A stretch of 6,354 bases of DNA from Nitriliruptoraceae bacterium (GCA_007134165.1 SLLJ01000376.1:1-6354), one strand, 5' to 3'; counted from the first letter of the stretch, positions 1 through 6,354 are shown. Notes: a model not told the origin generated them from the letters alone. Numbers and translations: made by a program.

Positions 1-171
1 CGGCGGCCATCTCGCGTCCGTCCGGCAGGAGCCGAGGTGGCCGTCACCCCGGTCACGACCCTGGCCGGACGACCGGTGCCCCACCCGGGGGTGACCGTCA
101 CCGTCGACGCCCCCGAGCTCGACGCTGCGGGCATTCGCCGGCGCGGGTTGGGTATCGTGCCTGGGCAGTAG
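1..171 (+). CDS. C-terminal end of an unidentified protein (5' truncated by window edge)
   Basis: Reading from base 1, frame 1 is open for 56 codons and stops at a TAG at 169-171. Most third positions are G or C, as in the confirmed genes here, so I take it as the tail of a real gene entering from the left. Frame 2 is closed by a TGA in this stretch. Frame 3 is also open but runs into mec, whose own ribosome binding site argues against an upstream start. The peptide is rich in Val, Thr and Pro with alternating strand-like residues, then an Arg-rich turn (IRRRGLGIVPGQ) at the C-terminus. I do not recognise the family. In M. tuberculosis the gene before mec is a P1/S58-family peptidase, but I see no clear match to that. 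The stop lies 23 bases before mec, so co-transcription is possible. Confidence 0.5.
   Translation, partial: RRPSRVRPAGAEVAVTPVTTLAGRPVPHPGVTVTVDAPELDAAGIRRRGLGIVPGQ
153..158 (+). promoter_or_regulatory. Possible -10 element (TATCGT) ahead of mec
   Basis: TATCGT lies 37 bases before the mec start, inside the last codons of the upstream frame. It fits a TAnnnT -10 hexamer and would give a leader of about 30 bases. No good -35 is visible at 16-18 bases upstream. It may be chance, and mec may be read through from the upstream gene. Confidence 0.2.
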
Positions 172-179
172 GACGGCAC

Positions 180-185
180 AGGAGG
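180..185 (+). promoter_or_regulatory. Ribosome binding site of mec (AGGAGG)
   Basis: A perfect AGGAGG ends nine bases before the GTG at 195. This fixes the start of the JAMM protease at that GTG, even though the same frame is open further upstream. Confidence 0.8.
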
Positions 186-194
186 CAGCAGAGC

Positions 195-647
195 GTGAAC
201 GCCGCAGCACCGGTCGGCTCCTTCTGCCTGGACCGGGTCACCTGGGACCGTCTGGTGGAGCACGCCCGGTCCGATCACCCTTACGAGGTCTGTGGGCTGC
301 TCGGCTTGCGTCCCGACGGGGGGTTCGAGCACTACCTCGTACCCAACGCTGAACGGTCGATGACCTACTACGTCATGGAGCCACGGGCGCTGCTGCGGGC
401 GATGCGCGAGATCGAGGACCACGGCTACGGGTTGGCGATCTACCATTCGCACACGCACACCGACGCGTACCCCTCGCAGACCGACATCCAGTTGGCGGCT
501 TATCCCGACGCGACCTATCTGATCGTCACCCTCCAGGATTGGGACCGCCCCGATATCCGCGCCTTCACGATCGTCGATGGCGAGGTACGCGAGAAGCTGG
601 TCGTGGTCCGCGACCGGCCGGTACACGCGCCCGATCCGGTGGCCTGA
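195..647 (+). CDS. mec: Mec-type JAMM/MPN+ zinc metalloprotease, CysO-cysteine peptidase
   Basis: This 150-residue single-domain JAB1/MPN+ protein starts at GTG behind a perfect AGGAGG. The full JAMM zinc site is present: Glu31 in HPYEVCGLL, then H84-S-H86, seven residues, S94 and D97 (YHSHTHTDAYPSQTD). Length and sequence agree well with M. tuberculosis Mec (Rv1334, 146 aa), including NAERS near residue 51, the YPSxTD turn and the IVDG strand near residue 126. The known role is cytosolic: Zn-dependent cleavage of the CysO-cysteine adduct, releasing cysteine and regenerating CysO. The nearby cysO and cysM genes support this role rather than a general peptidase. Because the linked CysO carries two residues beyond Gly-Gly, this enzyme may also mature the CysO precursor; that is inference. 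Its stop is three bases before the next gene, so the two are probably translationally coupled. Confidence 0.93.
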   Translation: MNAAAPVGSFCLDRVTWDRLVEHARSDHPYEVCGLLGLRPDGGFEHYLVPNAERSMTYYVMEPRALLRAMREIEDHGYGLAIYHSHTHTDAYPSQTDIQLAAYPDATYLIVTLQDWDRPDIRAFTIVDGEVREKLVVVRDRPVHAPDPVA

Positions 648-650
648 ACC

Positions 651-1022
651 ATGGTCGCCTTCGGTCCTGCGGTCCGGGTCGCGGTCAAGGTGGCGCCGGT
701 GGTGATCGAGGTCACCCGCCAACTCGACCGTCAGTTGCGCCCGCACGTGCTCGCCTACCGGCGCGCCCGTGAGGTCGACGGGCTGGTGGGCAGTTGGACG
801 GATCAGAAGGCCACCCACTGGCTGGTGTTCGTCGACCGCGGTGGCCCGCCGGTCGTCGCCTTCCCTCCGCTCACCGCCGCGGAGCTCGCGCTGGCCGACC
901 GGGCGATCGACCGGTCGGGGCTGCGACACCACGACGAGCTACCCGAGGCCCGGCTGGTGCACGGCGCCCGGGCCCTGTCGGCGACCTCACGCCGGTTGAC
1001 GACCCGACGCGACCGCGACTGA
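651..1022 (+). CDS. Uncharacterised 123-residue protein coupled to mec
   Basis: The ATG is three bases after the mec stop, with only a weak GGTGG (638-642) ahead, so translation probably depends on coupling to mec. I do not recognise a family. Visible features: residues 1-25 form a Val/Ala-rich, probably amphipathic helix with no clear signal peptide; residues 26-42 are basic and helical; residues 45-72 (GSWTDQKATHWLVFVDRG, then PPVVAFPP) look like two or three beta strands with a Trp-aromatic core; residues 74-88 form an Ala-rich helix; the C-terminus is rich in Arg and Thr and ends in RRDRD. There are no cysteines and no catalytic motif that I can name. Codon use matches the neighbours. Its position between mec and cysO suggests a link to the cysteine system, but it may simply be a passenger. 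The M. tuberculosis locus has no gene at this position. Confidence 0.72.
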   Translation: MVAFGPAVRVAVKVAPVVIEVTRQLDRQLRPHVLAYRRAREVDGLVGSWTDQKATHWLVFVDRGGPPVVAFPPLTAAELALADRAIDRSGLRHHDELPEARLVHGARALSATSRRLTTRRDRD

Positions 1023-1053
1023 ACCCGGCGGTGTCGTACCCGACGATCGGGCT

Positions 1054-1069
1054 GGCCCGTTGCCGGGCC
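1054..1069 (+). terminator. Possible terminator hairpin after the mec pair
   Basis: GGCCCG and CGGGCC form a six-bp all-GC stem with a four-base TTGC loop, starting 32 bases after the stop at 1022. No T-tract follows. That is not unusual for high-GC actinobacterial terminators, but it makes this call weak. It could equally be a leader structure. Confidence 0.3.
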
Positions 1070-1112
1070 GGTTCGCGGTCCTGCAAGTCGGCGGACCCAC
1101 GCGGCACGCACG

Positions 1113-1124
1113 CGGTCGCGACCG
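1113..1124. repeat. Perfect 12-bp palindrome (CGGTCGCGACCG), possible operator
   Basis: CGGTCGCGACCG reads the same on both strands with no mismatch or spacer. It lies about 95 bases upstream of the proposed cysO -10 and could be a binding site for a dimeric regulator. GC-rich DNA yields such words by chance, so this is tentative. Confidence 0.3.
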
Positions 1125-1217
1125 GCTCGCAACCTTCGGCGTAGCGGCGATGCAGGACCATCCGGCACATCGCCCGGTTCGCACCGCCGTCTCGAAGGGG
1201 CTGGTGGCCGGGGGCGC

Positions 1218-1223
1218 TACGCT
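1218..1223 (+). promoter_or_regulatory. Possible -10 element (TACGCT) of cysO-cysM
   Basis: TACGCT fits a TAnnnT -10 hexamer and would place transcription start near 1230, giving a leader of about 60 bases to cysO. The same hexamer occurs upstream of the MBL-fold gene (4128-4133). No -35 matching TTGACA is visible at the usual spacing. Confidence 0.35.
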
Positions 1224-1234
1224 CTCGGAGCGCT

Positions 1235-1260
1235 CGTCGAGGCCGCCCGTCGAGGCCGCC
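1235..1260 (+). repeat. Perfect 13-bp tandem repeat, two copies
   Basis: CGTCGAGGCCGCC occurs twice back to back (1235-1247 and 1248-1260) with no mismatch. It sits just downstream of the proposed -10, in the predicted untranslated leader of cysO. It may be a replication-slippage duplication or a paired regulator site. Confidence 0.75.
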
Positions 1261-1289
1261 GCCACCGTTCCCGACCCGAGGCCGTCCCC

Positions 1290-1565
1290 ATGCCCGTGGT
1301 ACGCATCCCCACCGTTCTGCGCAAGCACACCGACGGTGCCGCCAAGATCGAGGTGTCCGGCAGCGACGTCGGCGAGGTCCTCCGGGGTCTGGTCGCCGCG
1401 CACCCGGGCCTCTCCGAGCAGCTGTTCGACGGGGACAAGGTGCGCGGCTTCATCAACGTCTACGTCGAGGACGAGGACATCCGCTACCTCGACGGCCTGG
1501 CCTCACCGGTCGGCGACGACGCGGAGATCGCCCTGATGCCGGCAGTCGCCGGTGGTGCCGGCTGA
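1290..1565 (+). CDS. cysO: CysO, ubiquitin-like sulfur carrier, with two residues beyond Gly-Gly
   Basis: This 91-residue beta-grasp protein belongs to the MoaD/ThiS superfamily. The start at RIPTVLRKHTDG, the FINVYVEDEDIRYLDGLAS stretch near residues 53-71 and the PAVAGG tail all align with M. tuberculosis CysO (Rv1335, about 93 aa). CysO carries sulfur as a C-terminal thiocarboxylate, which CysM uses to make cysteine. The expected terminal diglycine is at G88-G89, but the frame continues with A90 and G91 before TGA. A carrier with this tail cannot be adenylated at Gly89 until those residues are removed. Comparable masked tails are known in QbsE (GGCF) and HcyS (GGA), both trimmed by JAMM proteases. 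The start has GAGG (1278-1281) eight bases upstream. The gene lies 44 bases before cysM, consistent with one transcript. Confidence 0.92.
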   Translation: MPVVRIPTVLRKHTDGAAKIEVSGSDVGEVLRGLVAAHPGLSEQLFDGDKVRGFINVYVEDEDIRYLDGLASPVGDDAEIALMPAVAGGAG

Positions 1566-1591
1566 GGCCTGCTACCACCTGCGCGCGAGCC

Positions 1592-1599
1592 GAGGGGGA
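1592..1599 (+). promoter_or_regulatory. Ribosome binding site of cysM (GAGGGGGA)
   Basis: This purine-rich GAGGGGGA ends ten bases before the ATG at 1610. It supports that start, so this CysM begins a few residues later than the M. tuberculosis protein. Confidence 0.6.
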
Positions 1600-1609
1600 C
1601 TGAACGCCG

Positions 1610-2548
1610 ATGCTGCTCGAGGACATCTCCCAGGCGGTCGGCAACACCCCCCTGGTCGGCCTGCCGCGACTCTCCCCGCCGGACTACCGCATCTACCTCA
1701 AGCTCGAAGGGCACAACCCGACCGGCTCGGTCAAGGACCGCGTCGCCAAGTACCTCATCGAGCAGGCCGAGGTGTACGGGCTGCTGCGCCCCGGCCAGCG
1801 CGTGCTCGAGCCCACCTCGGGCAACACCGGCATCGGGCTCGCGGCCATCTGCCGGGTCAAGGGCCATCCGCTGACCTGTGTGCTTCCCGAGAACACCTCC
1901 GAGGAGCGGCGCCAGCTGCTGGAGCTGTTCGGCGCTGACCTCGTGCTCTCCCCGGCCTCGGAAGGCTCCAACGGTTCGGTGCGGGTGGCCCGTGAACTCG
2001 CCGCCGCCGACCCCGAGCTGTACATGCCCTTCCAGTACGGCAACCCGGCCAACGCGCTCGCGCACTACGAGACCACCGCGCCCGAGATCATCGCCGACCT
2101 GCCCGACGTCGCAGCGTTCGTCGCCGGACTGGGCACCGGCGGGTCGGTCACCGGCGTGGGCAAACGGCTCAAGCGGTGGAACCCCGCGGTGAAGGTGTAC
2201 GCCGCCGAGCCCGAGTACGGCGACCTCGTCTACGGGCTGCGCAACCTCGACGAGGGCTACGTGCCCGAGGTGCTCGACCTGTCGGTGCTCGACTCGCGGA
2301 TCAAGGTCAACTCGCTCCGGGCGCTCGAGTGGACCCGCCGGCTTGCGGAGGAAGAAGGCATCTTCGCCGGCGTGTCGACCGGCGCCTCCCTCGCGGTCGC
2401 CGTGCGGGTCTGCGACCGGCTGCCGGCGGGGTCGAAGATCGTGGCGATGTCCCCTGATGGCGGCTGGAAGTACCTGTCGACCGGCGCCTACGAACCCGGC
2501 GACGTGTCGCAGATCGCCGAACGGATCTCCGGGATCCTGTGGGCCTGA
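1610..2548 (+). CDS. cysM: CysM, PLP-dependent CysO/O-phosphoserine cysteine synthase
   Basis: This 312-residue fold-type II PLP enzyme closely resembles M. tuberculosis CysM (Rv1336, 323 aa). K42 in NPTGSVKDR is the PLP Schiff-base lysine. PTSGNTG (68-74) is the substrate-carboxylate loop, and GTGGSVTG (175-182) binds the PLP phosphate. R211 in YGLRNLDEG matches Arg220 of the mycobacterial enzyme, which selects O-phosphoserine over O-acetylserine. The C-terminal LWA matches the mycobacterial tail that closes over the active site. Predicted reaction: O-phosphoserine plus CysO-thiocarboxylate gives CysO-cysteine, then released as cysteine by Mec. The shorter length comes mainly from the N-terminal half, where the stretch between the conserved GNTPLVGL and the lysine motif is more compact. 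It ends 22 bases from the convergent aldehyde dehydrogenase. Confidence 0.94.
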   Translation: MLLEDISQAVGNTPLVGLPRLSPPDYRIYLKLEGHNPTGSVKDRVAKYLIEQAEVYGLLRPGQRVLEPTSGNTGIGLAAICRVKGHPLTCVLPENTSEERRQLLELFGADLVLSPASEGSNGSVRVARELAAADPELYMPFQYGNPANALAHYETTAPEIIADLPDVAAFVAGLGTGGSVTGVGKRLKRWNPAVKVYAAEPEYGDLVYGLRNLDEGYVPEVLDLSVLDSRIKVNSLRALEWTRRLAEEEGIFAGVSTGASLAVAVRVCDRLPAGSKIVAMSPDGGWKYLSTGAYEPGDVSQIAERISGILWA

Positions 2549-2570
2549 GCCCGGCCGTTCGACGCCGCGC
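2549..2570. other. 22-bp convergent gap between cysM and the aldehyde dehydrogenase
   Basis: The two stop codons face each other across 22 bases. I see no strong hairpin or T-tract, so termination on both strands probably uses other signals, or the transcripts overlap at their 3' ends. Confidence 0.5.
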
Positions 2571-4046
<1,476 letters not shown>

Positions 4047-4166
4047 GGTGGCTCCCGTCGAGTCGCTCGGCGCCGTGGACGACGCCCTGCCACGCTAGAG
4101 GTCCCGATCCGGCGCTGCCCACTGCCCTACGCTGACGGATGGTCCACGACACGGAGGCACCCGCTC
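4047..4166. promoter_or_regulatory. Divergent promoter region (aldehyde dehydrogenase / MBL hydrolase)
   Basis: These 120 bases separate two diverging genes and must hold both promoters. Candidate -10 elements are TAGCGT on the minus strand (complement of 4092-4097) and TACGCT on the plus strand (4128-4133), about 30 bases apart. Neither has a clear -35. The plus-strand ribosome binding site GGAGG (4153-4157) ends nine bases before the GTG at 4167, and the minus-strand one (complement of 4052-4056) is five bases from its ATG. Confidence 0.5.
4128..4133 (+). promoter_or_regulatory. Possible -10 element (TACGCT) of the MBL hydrolase operon
   Basis: TACGCT in the context CCCTACGCTGACGG lies 33 bases before the GTG start, giving a predicted leader of about 27 bases. 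The hexamer is identical to the one proposed for cysO. No recognisable -35 is present. Confidence 0.35.
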
Positions 4167-4922
4167 GTGCTCGAGCTCACGATTCTGGGATCCGCCGGCT
4201 CGCACCCCGGGGTCGGCCGGGCGTGCTCCGGGTACCTGGTGCGCAGCGGTGGCACCGCCGTGCTGCTCGACGCCGGCAACGGCTCCACCGCCAACCTCCA
4301 GCGCAGCGTCGCCTACCGCGACCTCGATGCGGTGGTGATCAGCCACCGGCACGTCGACCACTGCATCGACCTGATCGGGGCGTACTACGCGCTGCGCTTC
4401 GATCCGTCCCTCGCCCGGCGCATCCCGCTGTACGCCGCCGCCGAGGTGCACGAACTGCTCACTGGCCTGCTGTCGAGGGACACGGCCTTGGCTTTCGACG
4501 AGGTCTTCGAACACCTCGAGGTCAGCGCGGGCGACCACCTCGAGATCGATGCGCTGACGCTGCGCTTCGCAGCCAGCGTGCACACCGCCCCGACCGTGTC
4601 GACCCGGATCGAGATCGGCGGGCGGAGCCTGGTGTACTCCGGCGACTCGGCCGGGGGCCCGGAGCTGGTCGAGCTGGCCCGCGGCACCGACCTGCTGCTG
4701 TGCGAAGCCACCTGGGCCGGCGATCCCGCGGACTATCCGCCCGGGATGCACCTGACCGGGACCGGGGCGGGCGAGATCGCTCGTGAGGCGGGCGTGGGCC
4801 GGTTGGTGCTGACCCACGTCGCCGGTGGGACCGACCGGGCACAGGTGCTGGCTGAGGCCCGCGCAGCGTTCACCGGCCCGACCGAGCTCGCCGAGGACCT
4901 GCACACCTACCTGTTGGTCTGA
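4167..4922 (+). CDS. MBL-fold hydrolase, Rv1339-like (probable cyclic-nucleotide phosphodiesterase)
   Basis: This 251-residue protein starts at GTG behind GGAGG. It has the metallo-beta-lactamase/RNase Z-type dinuclear metal site: H60-R-H62-V-D64-H65, H139 after the next strand block, D160 in VYSGDS, and H217 in LVLTHVAGG. HLTGTGAGEIAREAGV (195-210) matches the corresponding block of M. tuberculosis Rv1339 closely, as does the N-terminal ILGSAGS. Rv1339 is reported as an atypical class II cAMP phosphodiesterase, so cytosolic cyclic-nucleotide hydrolysis is the best guess. Other phosphodiester or RNase Z-like activity cannot be excluded, but no tRNase Z exosite arm is visible. In M. tuberculosis this gene lies downstream of cysM with a rhomboid gene and murI between; here neither is present in the interval. 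It precedes the acyltransferase by 41 bases and is probably co-transcribed with it. Confidence 0.85.
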   Translation: MLELTILGSAGSHPGVGRACSGYLVRSGGTAVLLDAGNGSTANLQRSVAYRDLDAVVISHRHVDHCIDLIGAYYALRFDPSLARRIPLYAAAEVHELLTGLLSRDTALAFDEVFEHLEVSAGDHLEIDALTLRFAASVHTAPTVSTRIEIGGRSLVYSGDSAGGPELVELARGTDLLLCEATWAGDPADYPPGMHLTGTGAGEIAREAGVGRLVLTHVAGGTDRAQVLAEARAAFTGPTELAEDLHTYLLV

Positions 4923-4951
4923 CGCGGTCCACCGGGCATCACGGTGGGGAC

Positions 4952-4957
4952 AAGGGA
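4952..4957 (+). promoter_or_regulatory. Ribosome binding site of the acyltransferase (AAGGGA)
   Basis: AAGGGA ends six bases before the ATG at 4964, with a further GGTGGGGA just upstream (4943-4950). It supports that ATG as the start. Confidence 0.5.
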
Positions 4958-4963
4958 TGCGGC

Positions 4964-6295
4964 ATGGACGTGGCGCACACCGGGCCGGTCGAGCGCGCAT
5001 CCGCAGCGGATCTCGGACAGCTCGCTTCGGACGCGGGATCGGTGCCCAACCAGGTCGGTGCGGTGCTCGTGATCGACACCCGGGACCTCGCCGCTGCCGA
5101 GATCGCCGAGCGGCTCGCGGCGGTGCCACGGCTGCGGCAGCGGCTGATGCCCGTCCCGCTGGGAGGCGGGCCCCCGGTCTGGGTCGACGATCCGCACGTC
5201 GATCTCGCGCAGCACGTTGTGGTCGTTGACTGCCCCGAGCCCCGGGACGAGACCGCGCTGCTCGCGCTGGCTGCCGATCGCCTGACGACACCACTGCCGC
5301 GGGACCGACCGTTGTGGGCCGTCACCATCGTCCACGGGTTGGATGGTGGGCGTACGGCGCTGATCGTGGTGTTCCACCACGTGATCGCGGATGGCATCGG
5401 TGGACTCGCGGTGCTGGCGCGGCTGCTCGACGGTGTCCCCGTCCCGCCAGGTCGGCCGGTGCCCGTCGCCGCGCCCTCGTGGCGCGCCCTGCGTAAGGAC
5501 GCCGCGGATCGGCGCCGTGCGGCGGTGCGCGGACTGCCGGCGGCGATCAGCCGTGGCCGCGACGGCATCCGCGAGCTCGCGCGCCGACCGACCGTGGCTG
5601 AACCCTGTTCGCTGAACCGGCCCACCGGCCCACACCGCCGGATCGTCACCGTGCGTGCGGACCTGGCGACGCTCAAGCGACGCGGGGCAGCCTACGGCGC
5701 GAGCGTCAACGACGTGCTGCTCGCAGCCACAACCGCAGCACTCGCCCGGCTGCTCGACCACCGCGGTGAGCACGTCGATCGGCTCGTGGTGTCGATGCTC
5801 GTCGCCCCACAGGCGCACACCGCGATCGGCAACCAGGCCGGGGTCGCGCCGGTCGACCTGCCGGCACACGGACCTGCGCGCGACCGGTTGCCGGCGATTG
5901 CTGCGATCACCCGCGAGGTGAAGCGCCACGCGCGAGGGACGTCGGCACCGTTGCTCGGCATCGGCCTTCGGGTGCTGGCACGGCTGCGGTTGCTGCGCTG
6001 GTTCATGGACCGGCAGCGGATGGTCCACACCTTCCTGACCAACCTGCGCGGTCCCGACCGTCAGGTGGCCGTCTGCGGAGCTCCGGCCACCGGGTTGATC
6101 CCGCTGTCGCTGGCGACCGGCAACGTCACCGTCGCCTTCGCCGCGCTTTCCTACGCCGGGACGATGACCGTGAGCGTCGTCGCCGACCCGTTGCATCACC
6201 CAGACCTCGACGTTCTCGTGACGGCCCTGCACGAGGAGTTGGCCGCCTCGCCGGACGGGAGGGTGCCCGACGCTGCCGCGACCCCATCCTCCTGA
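4964..6295 (+). CDS. Wax ester synthase / diacylglycerol acyltransferase family protein (WS/DGAT)
   Basis: This 443-residue protein has the two-domain layout of the bacterial WS/DGAT family. The N-terminal condensation-like half carries RPLW (115-118) and the catalytic HHVIADG (H138, H139, D143, G144). The C-terminal half carries SVNDVLLA (247-254), IGNQAG (288-293) and TNLRGP (359-364), the counterpart of the usual SNVPGP. The opening SAADLGQLASDAGSVPNQVGAVLVID block (residues 13-38) corresponds to the usual LSPLD...PMHVGAVL region but has lost much of the consensus. Family members esterify acyl-CoA with fatty alcohols or diacylglycerol, making wax esters or triacylglycerol at the membrane or lipid-body surface. 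All the catalytic residues are present, so activity is likely; whether it makes wax or triacylglycerol cannot be read from sequence. Actinomycetes often carry several paralogues. It follows the MBL hydrolase by 41 bases. Confidence 0.9.
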   Translation: MDVAHTGPVERASAADLGQLASDAGSVPNQVGAVLVIDTRDLAAAEIAERLAAVPRLRQRLMPVPLGGGPPVWVDDPHVDLAQHVVVVDCPEPRDETALLALAADRLTTPLPRDRPLWAVTIVHGLDGGRTALIVVFHHVIADGIGGLAVLARLLDGVPVPPGRPVPVAAPSWRALRKDAADRRRAAVRGLPAAISRGRDGIRELARRPTVAEPCSLNRPTGPHRRIVTVRADLATLKRRGAAYGASVNDVLLAATTAALARLLDHRGEHVDRLVVSMLVAPQAHTAIGNQAGVAPVDLPAHGPARDRLPAIAAITREVKRHARGTSAPLLGIGLRVLARLRLLRWFMDRQRMVHTFLTNLRGPDRQVAVCGAPATGLIPLSLATGNVTVAFAALSYAGTMTVSVVADPLHHPDLDVLVTALHEELAASPDGRVPDAAATPSS

Positions 6296-6354
6296 GCGTC
6301 GGTTGCCGGCTGCCGGCCGTGCGATGCGCTACGTCTGAGCTACGTTGTCGCCCC
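6296..6354 (+). promoter_or_regulatory. Possible promoter of a gene beyond the window, with 11-bp spaced repeat
   Basis: After the acyltransferase stop come TGCCGGC twice in tandem (6304-6317) and GCTACGT twice (6328-6334, 6339-6345), the latter spaced exactly 11 bases, one helical turn. Each GCTACGT contains a -10-like hexamer (TACGTC at 6330, TACGTT at 6341). This suggests a promoter for an unseen plus-strand gene. No strong terminator hairpin for the acyltransferase is visible. Confidence 0.3.

Larger units (their letters stand above)
1023..1289. other. 267-bp intergenic region ahead of cysO
   Basis: No convincing gene is present on either strand: the open frames crossing it are extensions of antisense or out-of-frame readings of the neighbours and have no ribosome binding sites. 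The region contains a small GC hairpin (1054-1069), a perfect 12-bp palindrome (1113-1124), a -10-like hexamer (1218-1223) and a 13-bp tandem repeat (1235-1260). Together these suggest that the mec transcript ends here and that cysO-cysM has its own promoter. I see no tRNA and no riboswitch that I can recognise. Confidence 0.55.

Noticed and set aside
1170..1190. T-arm-like GGTTCGCACC suggesting a tRNA
   Set aside because: The flanking bases do not form a five-bp T stem, and no acceptor, D or anticodon arms can be drawn around it.
1060..1536. 158-codon plus-strand open frame filling the gap before cysO
   Set aside because: It overlaps cysO in another frame, has no ribosome binding site, and its second half is an out-of-frame reading of cysO (Thr/Ser/Arg-rich). 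The gap is better explained as regulatory.
4075..4147. GTGGAC / GTCCAC inverted repeat flanking the divergent promoters
   Set aside because: The arms are only six bp and 61 bases apart, within the range expected by chance in GC-rich DNA.
4095..5294. 399-codon minus-strand open frame opposite the MBL hydrolase
   Set aside because: It is antisense to a metal-binding hydrolase with a full motif set and has no domain of its own.
4907..6232. 441-codon minus-strand open frame opposite the acyltransferase
   Set aside because: The plus strand encodes a WS/DGAT protein with intact motifs. The antisense product is rich in Arg, Gln, His and Asp with no recognisable domain and no ribosome binding site.
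6304..6318. TGCCGGC tandem copies as a terminator hairpin for the acyltransferase
   Set aside because: The self-complementary units leave either a one-base loop or a four-bp stem, too weak to call, and no T-tract follows.

Overview
This is a high-GC, densely coding window with strongly G/C-biased third codon positions. It most resembles an actinomycete (Actinomycetota). The main clue is a complete Mec / CysO / CysM set, the protein-thiocarboxylate cysteine pathway best known from Mycobacterium tuberculosis (Rv1334-Rv1335-Rv1336), followed by a homologue of Rv1339, which lies a few genes further on in that genome. A non-mycobacterial lineage such as Acidimicrobiia is possible, but the sequence alone does not settle it.

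Layout: (1) 1-171 is the 3' end of an unidentified plus-strand gene. (2) 195-647 is a Mec-type JAMM metalloprotease, followed three bases later by a 123-residue protein I cannot identify (651-1022). (3) 1023-1289 is a 267-bp gap with no convincing gene. It holds a GC hairpin, a perfect 12-bp palindrome, a -10-like hexamer and a perfect 13-bp tandem repeat. (4) 1290-1565 is CysO and 1610-2548 is CysM. (5) 2571-4046, on the minus strand and convergent with cysM, is a betaine-aldehyde-type aldehyde dehydrogenase. (6) After a 120-bp divergent promoter region, 4167-4922 is an Rv1339-like metallo-beta-lactamase-fold hydrolase and 4964-6295 is a WS/DGAT-family acyltransferase, probably in one operon. 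The last 59 bases look like the start of a promoter for a gene beyond the window.

How the genes work together: in the known pathway CysO carries sulfur as a C-terminal thiocarboxylate. CysM joins it to the aminoacrylate formed from O-phosphoserine, giving a CysO-cysteine adduct, and Mec clips off cysteine. The adenylating/sulfur-loading partner (MoeZ/ThiF-like) is not in this window. The most notable point is that this CysO does not end in the expected Gly-Gly but in Gly-Gly-Ala-Gly. It therefore looks like a precursor that must be trimmed before sulfur loading, with the linked JAMM protease as the obvious candidate. The aldehyde dehydrogenase (osmoprotectant synthesis) and the acyltransferase (storage lipid) show no obvious metabolic link to the cysteine genes.
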